Shown here in pieces: positions 50,067 to 59,874 of a stretch of DNA of 64,000 nt. This DNA comes from Actinomycetaceae bacterium MB13-C1-2. GTDB taxonomy: Bacteria; Actinomycetota; Actinomycetes; Actinomycetales; Actinomycetaceae. Numbering within the stretch: position 1 is the first letter of the stretch; each line of letters begins with the position of its first letter. The translations under genes and the position numbers were made by a program. Under the pieces are notes generated by a model. That model saw only the letters and a list, made by a program, of their open reading frames with translations, searched no databases and was not told where the DNA came from. The DNA lies in contig CP141731.1 in the NCBI GenBank assembly GCA_035621235.1, positions 2,046,001 through 2,110,000 on the forward strand, in the 5' to 3' direction.

Positions 50067-50942
50067 CTACTCCTCCCCTGTTTCGTTATTTGGTGAATGC
50101 AGATACCACGTCTGTGACAGCGGCACTGAGCCCAGTATCAGACGGTTTGAGGTTGATTTGCTGATCGACATCCCGGATTTGGTCTCTAATGACTGGACTG
50201 CAGCATCCGTTTTCAGTGAATCAAGCAGTTTTTGTTGGTCCCCGACGGCCTCGATCACGTAGGGACTGCGGACTGCTTTTAGGTTCACCAGAATCGACTG
50301 GCCCGCCATCCTGACTATCGTCTGTGGTGCCACCCGCTCCCCATTTATAGTGACCGCTTCTGCTCCCCCGGCCCAGAGTGCGTTGACGACCGTTCGTAGT
50401 GCCCCGTCATCAACCGCGGGCACAGAACCCGTGGTGACAGCTTCGGTGACCGTGACTACAACTCCGGGTCCCTCGACCCTTCGCACACCTGCTGTCGTAT
50501 CGAGTGAGGGATCATCCGGGTGAGTTTTGGCGATGAGAGCTTCACGCTCTTGGAGTTCCTCCGTCAGCCGCACCGATTCGGCTTCAAGTTGCTCGACCAA
50601 ACTCTGTTTGGCCTCAATCTGCTCTTCGAGTTGAGCCATTGCGCGCGGTACCGACCCGCTGTTGGCCCGCAGACCTTTCACGGCCCAGGTCGTCGCCAAG
50701 GCAAAGACAATGCAAAGAAGTAGTGTCCAGATTGCGGACCATTTGGAGTGCCTATGCTTTCCGGCAGCTGTCGCTTCCCGATACCCGGGGTCCATTGAAC
50801 TCTCAGCAATGCGGTTCAATAGCGCCATTGACGCCCCTGGATCGTTTATGATCCGAGAACCGCTGGGGACAACAATGTCTTCGGACTCCTCGGCATCACG
50901 GCACGAGTGCAACTGGTCCTTCGAAGTACCCGACTCGCTCAT
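50067..50942 (-). CDS. DUF881 family membrane-anchored protein (first copy)
   Basis: A 291-residue protein with a cytoplasmic head of ~65 residues, one helix (AIWTLLLCIVFALATTWAV), a coiled coil (AMAQLEEQIEAKQSLVEQL) and the DUF881 external fold: VEGPGVVVTVTEAVTTGSVP, LWAGGAEAVTINGERVAPQT, AVRSPYVIEAVGDQQKLLDSL. The C-terminal region ends with SQTWYLHSPNNETGEE. It starts the minus-strand group DUF881-Sbp-DUF881 and is divergent from the Mur ligase gene, with 84 bases between. No function is known. Confidence 0.85.
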   Translation of the reverse strand: MSESGTSKDQLHSCRDAEESEDIVVPSGSRIINDPGASMALLNRIAESSMDPGYREATAAGKHRHSKWSAIWTLLLCIVFALATTWAVKGLRANSGSVPRAMAQLEEQIEAKQSLVEQLEAESVRLTEELQEREALIAKTHPDDPSLDTTAGVRRVEGPGVVVTVTEAVTTGSVPAVDDGALRTVVNALWAGGAEAVTINGERVAPQTIVRMAGQSILVNLKAVRSPYVIEAVGDQQKLLDSLKTDAAVQSLETKSGMSISKSTSNRLILGSVPLSQTWYLHSPNNETGEE

Positions 50943-51026
50943 TTGGCTCCCCTGCGCAGAACTCTAGCGCACGATGTGAAACAACCCTGTAGGCCGCTCC
51001 TTGTTCTCGAACCTAGAATGAGGGGT

Positions 51027-52613
51027 ATGTCAGCCCTTGTAGCCCTGCGCCCCACAATTGAACCTCGTCCCCTCTCCGAACTCTTGAACGACCTTCCAGA
51101 TGCAAGGTTTGTTCCCACCGATCTGATTATCTCTGCGGATCAAGTTCTTGTTTCGGGCGTCAGCGTCGACTCACCTGATATGGGTGAAGGATGGATCTTT
51201 GTCGGTGTTCCAGGCTCGAAACACGGCGCTAATTTCGCCAAAGACGCGGTAGCTTCTGGTGCTTCGGTTCTGGTGACCGATGCTCGTGGAGCCGAGATCA
51301 TCGGGAATCCTCCCGTTCCACTGGTGACGGTTTCAGACCCTCGTACTTCTGCCGCAATCCTTGCTAAGTCTCTCTACGCTCCATACAGTGCCGAACTGCA
51401 TAAGGTCGGGGTGACGGGAACCAATGGAAAGACCACTACCACCTATCTCACTCGTGCTGCCCTGGGCGGCCCAAAGACGCCAGTCGCGGTACTGAGCACC
51501 GTCGAGATAGACACTGGAGCCACCAGGGTGAAGGCGGACCGCACAACGCACGAGGCACCCGTTGTCGGCCGCGCACTTGCACTGGCTCAGCAGCAGGGTT
51601 GCGCTTCTGCGGTGATTGAGGTTTCGTCTCACGCTCTCGAAATGGGAAGGGTTGAGGGGATTCACTTCGACGTGGGTATCTTCACCAATCTTCAGCACGA
51701 TCACCTGGACTTTCACGGAGATATGGACTCCTACCTGCGCGCGAAGGCGAGACTCTTTGAGTCCGGGAGGACGGACAGCGCCGTCATTGCCGTCGATGAC
51801 CAGTACGGTCGCCGTTTGGTGACCGAGTCCCCTATCCCAGTACAGGCCGTGCAGGTTCTTTCCGAAGACGATCCGATGCTGGGCGAGGTACCACTTTGGA
51901 GAGCTGCCTCGATCGTTGCGGATGCGAATACAGGAGGTTCACGATTTAGTCTTGTCTCGCCAGACGGTGAGCAGTTCGCGGCTGCCTGTCCACTTCCGGG
52001 ACCGGCAAATGTTCAGGACGCTGCGCTAGCAATAGTCGCCGCAAATGTCCTAGGGGTACCGCTGAGTGATGCAATCGCCAACCTCGAACAGGCCCCTCCG
52101 GTCGACGGACGGTGCCACTGGGTTCAAAAGCCGAGCGAGGGTGCGCCCGCCGTTATGGTCGATTCTGGGCACACCCCCGAAGCCATTAGCGTTCTTCTAG
52201 ATGTAGTCCGGCCCCTTACAGCGGGAAGAATAATCGCGGTCTTTGGAACCGACGGTGATCGCGACGCGACAAAGCGTGCGCCCCTGGCAGAAGTTTTCGC
52301 TCGCAAGGCGGACCTGCTGGTAATAACTGATGAGAACCCTCGAACAGAAGACGCTGCGGCTATTCGTCGTGAACTGCTTAGAGCAATCGCGAGCGTTCGT
52401 CCAGACATGCGGGGCGTGGTTGAGGTAAGAGAGGGACGCCGAGCCGCAATCCGACATGGAATTGCGGGTGGAAAACCGGGCGATCTGATTGTTATCACTG
52501 GCAAGGGCGGCGAGCGTGTCCAGGAGTGGAACGGTGAGGCGATTCCCTTCTATGACCCCGACGTCGCAGAAGAAGAGTTTGAGGATCTCGGTTATCAGTC
52601 GGCGCTTTCCTGA
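51027..52613 (+). CDS. murE: MurE-type UDP-N-acetylmuramyl tripeptide ligase
   Basis: Cytosolic ATP-dependent Mur ligase that adds the third amino acid of the peptidoglycan stem. ATG 51027 gives 528 residues; ATG 51018 is nearly as good, and the frame is open further upstream without support. Motifs: VSVDSPDMGEGWIFVGVPG (UDP-binding domain), GVTGTNGKTTTTYLTRA (P-loop), STVEIDTGATRVKADRTTHEA, IEVSSHALEMGRVEG, TNLQHDHLDFHG and, in domain III, FGTDGDRDATKRAPLAEVF and TDENPRTEDAAAIRREL. The third-residue site reads DENPR, near the DNPR of diaminopimelate enzymes. It lies outside any division cluster. Confidence 0.88.
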   Translation: MSALVALRPTIEPRPLSELLNDLPDARFVPTDLIISADQVLVSGVSVDSPDMGEGWIFVGVPGSKHGANFAKDAVASGASVLVTDARGAEIIGNPPVPLVTVSDPRTSAAILAKSLYAPYSAELHKVGVTGTNGKTTTTYLTRAALGGPKTPVAVLSTVEIDTGATRVKADRTTHEAPVVGRALALAQQQGCASAVIEVSSHALEMGRVEGIHFDVGIFTNLQHDHLDFHGDMDSYLRAKARLFESGRTDSAVIAVDDQYGRRLVTESPIPVQAVQVLSEDDPMLGEVPLWRAASIVADANTGGSRFSLVSPDGEQFAAACPLPGPANVQDAALAIVAANVLGVPLSDAIANLEQAPPVDGRCHWVQKPSEGAPAVMVDSGHTPEAISVLLDVVRPLTAGRIIAVFGTDGDRDATKRAPLAEVFARKADLLVITDENPRTEDAAAIRRELLRAIASVRPDMRGVVEVREGRRAAIRHGIAGGKPGDLIVITGKGGERVQEWNGEAIPFYDPDVAEEEFEDLGYQSALS

Positions 52614-52659
52614 CACCGAACCCTAGCGAAACCACGAACACTACTGATTAGGTAAAAGC

Positions 52660-54141
52660 ATGAGTGAGATTCAAGATCCGAACTCCCGGGAGCTATCTGA
52701 AGATGAGCTCCATTATGAGACGATGCGAGTCGCGCTCGATTCATATGAACTCGATGAGGAAGACCTAGCGCTCCTGGACGAGGACTACGCTATAGAGCCG
52801 GGCCAGATTGAGGCAGTACATCCGCCCGTACTCGCAATCATTGGACGCCCCAATGTTGGAAAGTCAACGCTGGTAAACCGAATTCTTGGTCGTCGTGAAG
52901 CGGTGGTTCAAGATAAGCCAGGGGTAACCAGAGACCGCGTGATGTATGACGCCGAGTGGGCGGGACGCAAGTTTATCCTCGTCGACACCGGCGGCTGGGA
53001 GGTGGATGTTCGCGGACTCGACCGCCAGGTTGCCGACCAGGCCGAAATCGCGATAGGGCTCGCGGACGCCGTGATTTTTGTAGTCGATGCAAACGTTGGT
53101 GCCACGGCCACCGACGAGCGAGTGGTTCGTCTGCTCCGTGACTCGGGCAAGCCCGTCATACTCGCCGCCAACAAGGCAGACTCACCGGCGCAGGAAGCGG
53201 ATGTCGCTTCGCTCTGGTCGCTCGGCCTTGGTGAACCTCGACCTGTCTCAGCACTGCACGGACGTGGTTCCGGTGACCTTCTTGACGCAATCCTCGAGAT
53301 TCTTCCCGAGTCCTCGGCGGTCGGCGGTAGACGAGAAAGGGGCGGCCTAAGAAGGGTTGCCCTCGTTGGGCGCCCCAACGTTGGCAAGTCCTCGTTACTA
53401 AACGCCCTGGCCGGAGAGGAAAGGGCGGTCGTTCATGATCTTGCCGGGACCACCCGCGACCCGGTCGACGAGATAATCACAATGGATGATCGAGAGTGGG
53501 AGTTCATTGATACCGCCGGGGTTAAGCGGCGGCTACACAAGGTCTCCGGTGCCGACTATTACTCTTCAATTCGAACTCAGGCCGCACTGGAACGAGCGGA
53601 GGTCGGAGTAGTCCTAGTGGACTCATCGGTTCCGTTCACCGAGCAGGACGTTCGAGTCGTCCAGCAGGTTATCGACGCCGGACGAGCTTTGGTCATTGTG
53701 AACAACAAGTGGGATCTTGTCGACGATGAGCGTCGAGCAGATCTAGAACGCGAGGAACAAAAGGATCTGGGTCAGATCGAATGGGCTCCGCGAGTCAACG
53801 TATCTGCCCTTACCACCTGGCATCTGAATCGACTGCCCCGCGCCATTGATCAGGCGCTCGACGGGTGGGAGACCCGCATTTCAACCGGCAAGCTAAACGC
53901 CTTTCTTGGACGACTCCAAGCTGCCAATCCCCACCCGGTTCGAGGGGGTAAGCAACCGCGTGTCCTCTTTGCGACCCAGGCATCAACGGCTCCTCCGAGA
54001 TTCGTCATTTTCACTTCAGCATTCCTGGAACCTACATATCGCCGCTTCATTGAACGAAGACTCCGCGAGGAGTTCGGTTTCGTTGGTAGTCCAATTCAAA
54101 TATCGGTACGCGTCCGCGAGAAGCGCGCACGCAAGAGGTAG
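52660..54141 (+). CDS. der: Ribosome biogenesis GTPase Der (EngA)
   Basis: Double-GTPase protein for assembly of the 50S subunit. ATG 52660 starts an acidic extension of about 55 residues ([18 protein letters not shown]) before the first G domain: [14 protein letters not shown] (62-75), DTGGWE, NKAD. The second G domain has [27 protein letters not shown] and NNKWDLV. The C-terminal KH-like domain ends RKR. The acidic extension also occurs in other actinobacteria. In many relatives cmk stands just upstream; here murE does. At 493 residues it is full length. Confidence 0.95.
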   Translation: MSEIQDPNSRELSEDELHYETMRVALDSYELDEEDLALLDEDYAIEPGQIEAVHPPVLAIIGRPNVGKSTLVNRILGRREAVVQDKPGVTRDRVMYDAEWAGRKFILVDTGGWEVDVRGLDRQVADQAEIAIGLADAVIFVVDANVGATATDERVVRLLRDSGKPVILAANKADSPAQEADVASLWSLGLGEPRPVSALHGRGSGDLLDAILEILPESSAVGGRRERGGLRRVALVGRPNVGKSSLLNALAGEERAVVHDLAGTTRDPVDEIITMDDREWEFIDTAGVKRRLHKVSGADYYSSIRTQAALERAEVGVVLVDSSVPFTEQDVRVVQQVIDAGRALVIVNNKWDLVDDERRADLEREEQKDLGQIEWAPRVNVSALTTWHLNRLPRAIDQALDGWETRISTGKLNAFLGRLQAANPHPVRGGKQPRVLFATQASTAPPRFVIFTSAFLEPTYRRFIERRLREEFGFVGSPIQISVRVREKRARKR

Positions 54142-54158
54142 GGCAGGAGTATCTGGCA

Positions 54159-54935
54159 GTGATTCAAAGCTACATCGCCATGGGAGACAGTTTCACCGAG
54201 GGTTTGGGTGACTGGCTCGGGGAGGATCAGCCCAGGGGCTGGGCTGACCTGGTTGCCGAAGCCCTGGCACTCGATGCTAAGGATAAGGGCTCTACCAGTC
54301 CCTTCGAGTACGCAAACCTCGCAATTCGAGGACGGAGACTTCAGCCTCTCATTGATGAGCAACTTGACGGAGCGATCGAACAAGGACCCGATCTTGTTTC
54401 GATTAATGGCGGCGGTAACGACATGCTCCGCCCCGGATTTCTGTTAGAAGAGTCCGTGGATGCACTGCTTAGCGCAGTCAACAAAATCGCCGATTCGGGC
54501 ATTCATGTCCTGCTGCTGGCTGGACCGGATCCGTCAGAGAATCTTCCTTTTGGACACGTTTTTAATGAACGGGGCGGTGAGTTTACCGATCGAATGGTGG
54601 AACTGGTGCCCAGTAGTGACATGGTCACCGTCGTCGACAACTTTCATGACGAGGGATTCCATAACTCCACCTACTGGTCCGAAGACGGTCTACACCTTTC
54701 GACTGCCGGCCACATCCGCTGTGCCGCGAACTGTCTGGACGGACTTGGAGTTGCATATCCTAGGTGGTGGGGGGATCCTCGTGACCCTGAACCTGATCCT
54801 AAGAACTACCAGTCGGTTCACTATCTTCGTGAATATGTCGCTCCCTGGATAGGTCGGCGCCTCACGGGTCGCTCGTCGGGCGATGGGCGCACCGCCAAGC
54901 GTCCGGTTCTTTCACCGTTTGACGCAGGACACTAG
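54159..54935 (+). CDS. SGNH/GDSL-family hydrolase
   Basis: A 258-residue predicted lipase/esterase without signal peptide. Block I is AMGDSFTEGLGD with the catalytic Ser, block III is SINGGGNDMLRPG (Gly and Asn of the oxyanion hole), and block V is SEDGLHLSTAGHIRCA with the catalytic Asp and His. The start is GTG 54159, 17 bases after der. The C-terminal ~50 residues have YPRWWGDPRDPEPDPKNYQ and a basic end. The acyl substrate cannot be told. Similar genes occur widely in actinobacteria, often unlinked to a pathway. Confidence 0.88.
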   Translation: MIQSYIAMGDSFTEGLGDWLGEDQPRGWADLVAEALALDAKDKGSTSPFEYANLAIRGRRLQPLIDEQLDGAIEQGPDLVSINGGGNDMLRPGFLLEESVDALLSAVNKIADSGIHVLLLAGPDPSENLPFGHVFNERGGEFTDRMVELVPSSDMVTVVDNFHDEGFHNSTYWSEDGLHLSTAGHIRCAANCLDGLGVAYPRWWGDPRDPEPDPKNYQSVHYLREYVAPWIGRRLTGRSSGDGRTAKRPVLSPFDAGH

Positions 54936-55035
54936 GCAGGGTCCGTATGGTGAAGCTCGGGCACCCCGGGCCTGACTGCGATGCACTATTGAGAGACATG
55001 TCCAGCGCCTCTCGGCGCATCTTCCTGGAGGAACA

Positions 55036-55965
55036 GTGAGCGTTGCCATTCCCGTAGGGCGTAAAGCATCGGTGAGGGTTCCGGCCACAAGCGCTAACCT
55101 TGGGCCGGGGTTTGATTCACTCGGTATGGCGCTTAGTTGGACGGATGAGTGTTCGGTCCGGGTGATTGATCGCGGACTGGAGTTTTCTCTGTCAGGGCCG
55201 GGATCGCGACTGCTCCCCCACGACGAGACACATCTGGTGGTTCGTACCATCCTTGAAACTCTCTCCGAGTGGGATATGACTGTTTCGGGACTGGCCTTTG
55301 AGGCCGAACTGTCGATTCCTCTTGCCCGAGGACTCGGGTCCTCCTCGGCGGCAATCGTCGCTGGATTAACGCTCGCATGGGCGCTCGCCTATCCCGACAG
55401 GCCCCTAGATCGCGAGTGGGCATTCATCCGCGCCTATCGCATCGAAGGCCACGGAGATAATGTCGGCCCGGCAATTCTTGGTGGTTTCACTATCACCTGG
55501 CCATCAACTACCTCCGATGGCAACACTGTGCCTCAGAGTCGTACCAGTGCTATCGCGAAGAACATCCGAGCTCTTGCGATAATTCCAGACACTGAGTTAT
55601 TAACCGACAGTGCTCGCGGTGCGCTGCCGTCCATGGTTCCGATTACGGACGCGATAGCGAACTTAGCGCGTTCAGCCCTACTGGTGCATGCACTGGCCGA
55701 CGACCCAGCTCTGCTCCTGGAAGCCACAGCTGACAGACTGCACCAGGACTACAGGCGTTCACTCGCGCCGTCGTCACACGCAGTGATGACCAACTTACGT
55801 TCCCGGGGCTATGCGGCACTGATTTCGGGGGCCGGGCCGACCATACTGGTTTTGCACACCGAGGAGCAGAGCGAGGCCCTCGTGAAACTAGTACGGGACC
55901 TTCCCGAAGCGAAGAAGATGGAGACTAGGATTCTCAGCCCCGGTGCGGGCGTTCAGATTCTCTAA
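55036..55965 (+). CDS. thrB: Homoserine kinase
   Basis: GHMP-family kinase that phosphorylates homoserine on the way to threonine. GTG 55036 follows CTGGAGGAA. It begins with VRVPATSANLGPGFDSLGMAL, has the ATP-binding PLARGLGSSSAAIVAGL (about residues 95-111) and the C-terminal LISGAGPTILVLHTEEQ. The 309 residues are normal. Homoserine is shared with MetX (62 kb region). Neither hom nor thrC is in the window. It is convergent with asd, 17 bases apart, so both branches of aspartate metabolism meet here. Confidence 0.93.
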   Translation: MSVAIPVGRKASVRVPATSANLGPGFDSLGMALSWTDECSVRVIDRGLEFSLSGPGSRLLPHDETHLVVRTILETLSEWDMTVSGLAFEAELSIPLARGLGSSSAAIVAGLTLAWALAYPDRPLDREWAFIRAYRIEGHGDNVGPAILGGFTITWPSTTSDGNTVPQSRTSAIAKNIRALAIIPDTELLTDSARGALPSMVPITDAIANLARSALLVHALADDPALLLEATADRLHQDYRRSLAPSSHAVMTNLRSRGYAALISGAGPTILVLHTEEQSEALVKLVRDLPEAKKMETRILSPGAGVQIL

Positions 55966-55982
55966 ACGTGACGCCGCTTCCC

Positions 55983-57104
<1,122 letters not shown>

Positions 57105-57108
57105 TCAT

Positions 57109-57161
57109 AATCGGGTAAATACGCTCGATCATGTCCATTGAACGATCCGAATCGGGTAAAT
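57109..57161. repeat. Two direct repeats upstream of the HdeD-like gene
   Basis: AATCGGGTAAAT occurs at 57109-57120 and exactly again at 57150-57161, a 41-base period (near four DNA turns). Each is followed within a few bases by a related CGATCATG. They lie between asd and the HdeD-like gene, 80 and more bases from the latter's start. They may be a doubled activator site or two tandem promoters with -10 GTAAAT-like boxes. Confidence 0.5.
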
Positions 57162-57240
57162 TCACGATCATGAGGGCGGCGAACGATTCTTGTTGTCACC
57201 TCGGTCACGAATGAATCGTCAAGTAATTATGGAGGCTGAA

Positions 57241-57849
57241 ATGTCAGGTATAGCTGGGGCAACCACCCGAGTTGAGCGCGTCTACTCCAGGTATCGTGTT
57301 GCCTTCACGACCGCGGGTGTCCTCGCGATTCTCGCAGGTCTTGTCATCCTGTTTTGGCCGTCAGGAGTCCTGCGAGTCTTTGCGATCGTAGTCGGCATCT
57401 ACGCCATTGCGATGGGCGTCTTTTATCTGGTCATGGGAATTATGGGAAACGACCTCTCCAAGACCTCCCGCACTATCCGAATCGTGGGTGGCGCGGTCGC
57501 CCTTCTAGTCGGCGTACTCGCCTTGGTATACATGGATCGCACTGATGATTTGATCGTGCTGGTACTTGGACTAGGACTTGGAATCCTGTGGCTAACCGAA
57601 GGCGTGATAACCCTTATGAGCGCAATTCGGAGCAAGAATGCCAGCGTTGCGTCCCTCGTCATCGGGGTTCTCGCGGTGATTGCTGGCGCCGCAATGATTC
57701 TGCTACCGCTCTACCAGACTGCCACGATACTGAAGTGGGTCTTCGGACTGTCATTTGTCCTGCTGGGAATCGCGCAAATCTACCGTGTCTACAGCGTCAC
57801 CAGAGTCGTTAAGGCAATCGGAGACGAGGCCACTCTGACGATCGAATAG
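57241..57849 (+). CDS. HdeD-like DUF308 membrane protein
   Basis: A 202-residue membrane protein with six predicted helices arranged as three pairs: TTAGVLAILAGLVILFWP, FAIVVGIYAIAMGVFYLV, IVGGAVALLVGVLALVY, IVLVLGLGLGILWLTEGVI, LVIGVLAVIAGAAMILL and ILKWVFGLSFVLLGIAQI. This is the DUF308/HdeD pattern; HdeD of E. coli is linked to acid resistance at high density, but the family's role is unsettled. ATG 57241 has GGAGG five bases upstream; earlier in-frame starts (57229, 57211, 57190) lack it. It is alone on the plus strand, facing the Cys-rich small gene. Confidence 0.85.
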   Translation: MSGIAGATTRVERVYSRYRVAFTTAGVLAILAGLVILFWPSGVLRVFAIVVGIYAIAMGVFYLVMGIMGNDLSKTSRTIRIVGGAVALLVGVLALVYMDRTDDLIVLVLGLGLGILWLTEGVITLMSAIRSKNASVASLVIGVLAVIAGAAMILLPLYQTATILKWVFGLSFVLLGIAQIYRVYSVTRVVKAIGDEATLTIE

Positions 57850-57851
57850 CG

Positions 57852-58004
57852 CTAGAACAGCCCGAGGAATTTCTTCCTCGGTTCCTTTGGGTGACCCGGG
57901 CAACGCTGGGCCTTCGGGATACCGCGCATCACTTGATCGACGTGCTGTCCGCAACCAGACCAGGTGGTCTTTCCGCACTTACGGCAAGTAACAGCTGTAC
58001 ACAT
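57852..58004 (-). CDS. 50-residue Cys-rich (zinc-ribbon-like) protein
   Basis: A small open frame of 50 codons with an excellent ribosome-binding site (AAAGGAG, 5 bases before ATG 58004). It reads MCTAVTCRKCGKTTWSGCG, then QHVDQVMRGIPKAQRCPGHP and a basic end (KEPRKKFLGLF). The pattern Cys-x2-Cys, x7, Cys-x-x-His and a later Cys-x2-His fits a metal-binding ribbon. Similar small proteins occur across actinobacteria, but I know no function. It lies 26 bases after the CoA-disulfide reductase fusion gene on the same strand and is probably cotranscribed with it, so a role in thiol or metal handling is possible. Short genes of this size are easily missed. Confidence 0.8.
   Translation of the reverse strand: MCTAVTCRKCGKTTWSGCGQHVDQVMRGIPKAQRCPGHPKEPRKKFLGLF
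57862..57881. terminator. Hairpin terminator candidate shared by convergent genes
   Basis: CCGAGGAA (57862-57869) and TTCCTCGG (57874-57881) form a perfect 8-bp stem with a TTTC loop, followed on the plus strand by TTCCTTTGG. It is 12 bases after the HdeD-like stop, so it may end that transcript. It lies inside the last codons of the Cys-rich gene on the other strand, so the two convergent genes share it. Confidence 0.4.
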
Positions 58005-58030
58005 GGATTCTCCTTTGTTTGGGCGTTCGG

Positions 58031-59722
58031 TTAGCCGCGATCTTCACCCTCGACTAGTTCCAGTCCTGGGAGCATTCCGGCTGCGATGACCTGCTTCATG
58101 GTGATCATTCCACCGGTCATATTCTTTACGTCAAAGCCAGCGGCGCGAAGCATCCGCTCGGACAGGTAGGAGCGGACGCCGGAAGCGCAGTGGACCCTGA
58201 TCGGCCTTCCCGCCGCTTCTTGGCTGATCTCATCGATCCGTTCGCGGATCTCGGTGTGGGGGATGTTTAGGGCACCGGGCACGTGGCCGGATGCGTACTC
58301 TGTCCGGCTACGGGCATCAAGGATTAGTGCTCTTTCCATCTCGGTCGGCAGGTCTTCAGCATGCCAGAGCCGGGTGACACCCCCGAGCACGTTCTCCCCC
58401 AACATGCCTGCCATGTTGACAGCGTCCTTGGCGCTTCCATAAGGGGGTGCGTAGGTGAGGTCGAGATCGACTAGGTCAGAAATGGTTAAGCCGCCTCTGA
58501 TTGCCGTCGCGAAGACATCGATGCGTTTATCGACGCCTTCTTCTCCAACGCCCTGGGCCCCAAGAATCTCTCCATTTTCCGGGTCGAAGTGGACGATCAG
58601 GTGCATTTGTTTCGCGCCCGGGAAATATGTGGCGTGTTGGAACGGGTGTAGGTTTATCGTCTCGTATTCGCGGCCGTCAGCATCTAGCATCTGACGATTG
58701 GCGCCGGTGAGCGCTGCGGTCTGATCCCCAACCCTAACGACGGCTGTGCTTAGCGGCACCGGAATCTCACGGGCTCGTTCCCCCAAAAGAATGGAATCAG
58801 CAATCAGTCTTCCAGCGCGGTTCGCTGGACCAGCCAGCGGAACGACGCGAGGTATGAGACCGTTCTTCGGCCGCATTGCCACCGCATCACCACCGGCCCA
58901 AACATCCTCTAGTGAGGTGCGGCCATGAGAATCAACTAGCATGGCTCCCCTGAAGCACTCAACCCCGGCGGCCTCGAAGGGTGCGGTCGCTGGGCGGACG
59001 CCGGTTGAGAGCGCTACTAGATCAGCATCTAGCACAGTGCCATCGGAAAGCACGACCCGGTCGACATGTTGGTCGGACCTAATCTCCGTTGCGCCGATTC
59101 CGTCGCGAACATCGATTCCCAGGGAGAGTAGTGCGTCCTTTACATAAGTTGCTAGTTCGGGTTCCAGGGGAGGAAGGACGTGCGGTGCCAGTTCTACAAC
59201 GCTGACATCCAATCCTTGATGACGCAGGGCCTCTGCTGCTTCCAGACCAATGAACCCGGCTCCAAGCACCACTGCCTGCTTGGCCGATGAGTCGACGAAC
59301 TCTTTCATGGCTAGTGCATCGTCGACGCTACGTAACGTCATCACGCGCGGTGAGTCAAGCCCCGGAATTGGGGGGCGAACTGCTTCGGCTCCCGGAGCTA
59401 AAACCAGTGAATCGTATCGAATCGTACTGGTTTCGCCCACAGAGCGCACAGTTACTGTTTTCGCGACTGCGTCCATAGCAACAACTTCTGTGTCGACGCG
59501 AACATCCAGATTGAGTGCCTCACGAAGTGATTCTGGAGTCTGGACCAGTAGCTTCGTTCGATCTTCGATTTCGCCGCCCACGTAGTACGGCAGACCACAG
59601 TTGGCGAACGAGACGTATGGCCCTTTTTCTAGAACGATGATCTCGGCTGATTCATCGAGCCGTCTGGCCCTGGCCGCAGCACTCATACCCGTGGCTACCC
59701 CACCGACAACGACGATACGCAT
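58031..59722 (-). CDS. CoA-disulfide reductase-rhodanese fusion (CoADR-RHD type)
   Basis: A 563-residue flavoenzyme. FAD domain: MRIVVVGGVATGMSAAARARR (first part), active-site Cys in SFANCGLPYYVGGE (near residue 44), NAD-binding VVLGAGFIGLEAAEALR, and a second FAD motif in LEDVWAGGDAVAM. The last ~100 residues form a rhodanese domain: ALILDARSRTEYASGHVPGA and catalytic Cys in VHCASGVRSYLSERML. Such fusions reduce CoA disulfides, CoA persulfides or polysulfides with NAD(P)H. A palindromic CsoR/CstR-like operator overlaps the promoter. With sqr upstream this suggests persulfide detoxification. The Cys-rich 50-residue gene follows. Confidence 0.9.
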   Translation of the reverse strand: MRIVVVGGVATGMSAAARARRLDESAEIIVLEKGPYVSFANCGLPYYVGGEIEDRTKLLVQTPESLREALNLDVRVDTEVVAMDAVAKTVTVRSVGETSTIRYDSLVLAPGAEAVRPPIPGLDSPRVMTLRSVDDALAMKEFVDSSAKQAVVLGAGFIGLEAAEALRHQGLDVSVVELAPHVLPPLEPELATYVKDALLSLGIDVRDGIGATEIRSDQHVDRVVLSDGTVLDADLVALSTGVRPATAPFEAAGVECFRGAMLVDSHGRTSLEDVWAGGDAVAMRPKNGLIPRVVPLAGPANRAGRLIADSILLGERAREIPVPLSTAVVRVGDQTAALTGANRQMLDADGREYETINLHPFQHATYFPGAKQMHLIVHFDPENGEILGAQGVGEEGVDKRIDVFATAIRGGLTISDLVDLDLTYAPPYGSAKDAVNMAGMLGENVLGGVTRLWHAEDLPTEMERALILDARSRTEYASGHVPGALNIPHTEIRERIDEISQEAAGRPIRVHCASGVRSYLSERMLRAAGFDVKNMTGGMITMKQVIAAGMLPGLELVEGEDRG

Positions 59723-59756
59723 ATCCTGGCTCGCTCTCTTGTAAACCTGAGATCAC

Positions 59757-59775
59757 TATACCCCTAGGGGGTACA
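59757..59775 (-). promoter_or_regulatory. CsoR/CstR-like operator over the CoADR promoter
   Basis: The plus-strand sequence TATACCCCTAGGGGGTAC holds a perfect CCCCTAGGGG core. On the minus strand it reads GTACCCCCTAGGGGTATA and ends in TATAGT, a possible -10 box (59755-59760), with the CoADR ATG 33 bases further. G-tract palindromes of the form TACCCC...GGGGTA are bound by copper-sensing CsoR and persulfide-sensing CstR repressors. Given the gene controlled, a CstR-type regulator is more likely. Confidence 0.6.
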
Positions 59776-59819
59776 TGCAAGACATCTCGAGACTGTGATT
59801 CTTATCGGTGTTAACGTCA

Positions 59820-59863
59820 GAGGCGGGGAAGAGACCACATCCTTGGGGTCTCTTCCCCGCCTC
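59820..59863 (-). terminator. 17-bp hairpin ending the sqr operon
   Basis: GAGGCGGGGAAGAGACC (59820-59836) pairs perfectly with its complement at 59847-59863, with a 10-base loop. It lies 11 bases after the stop of the 63-residue gene on the minus strand, before the CoADR operator. No U-tract follows, as often in GC-rich actinobacteria. It most likely separates the sqr and CoADR transcripts. Confidence 0.75.
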
Positions 59864-59874
59864 CGCTTTAGGGG

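Noticed and set aside
50907-51026. Extended N-terminus of MurE upstream of 51018
   Set aside because: The frame is open, but it overlaps the divergent DUF881 gene start and encodes an Arg/Pro-rich stretch unlike MurE.
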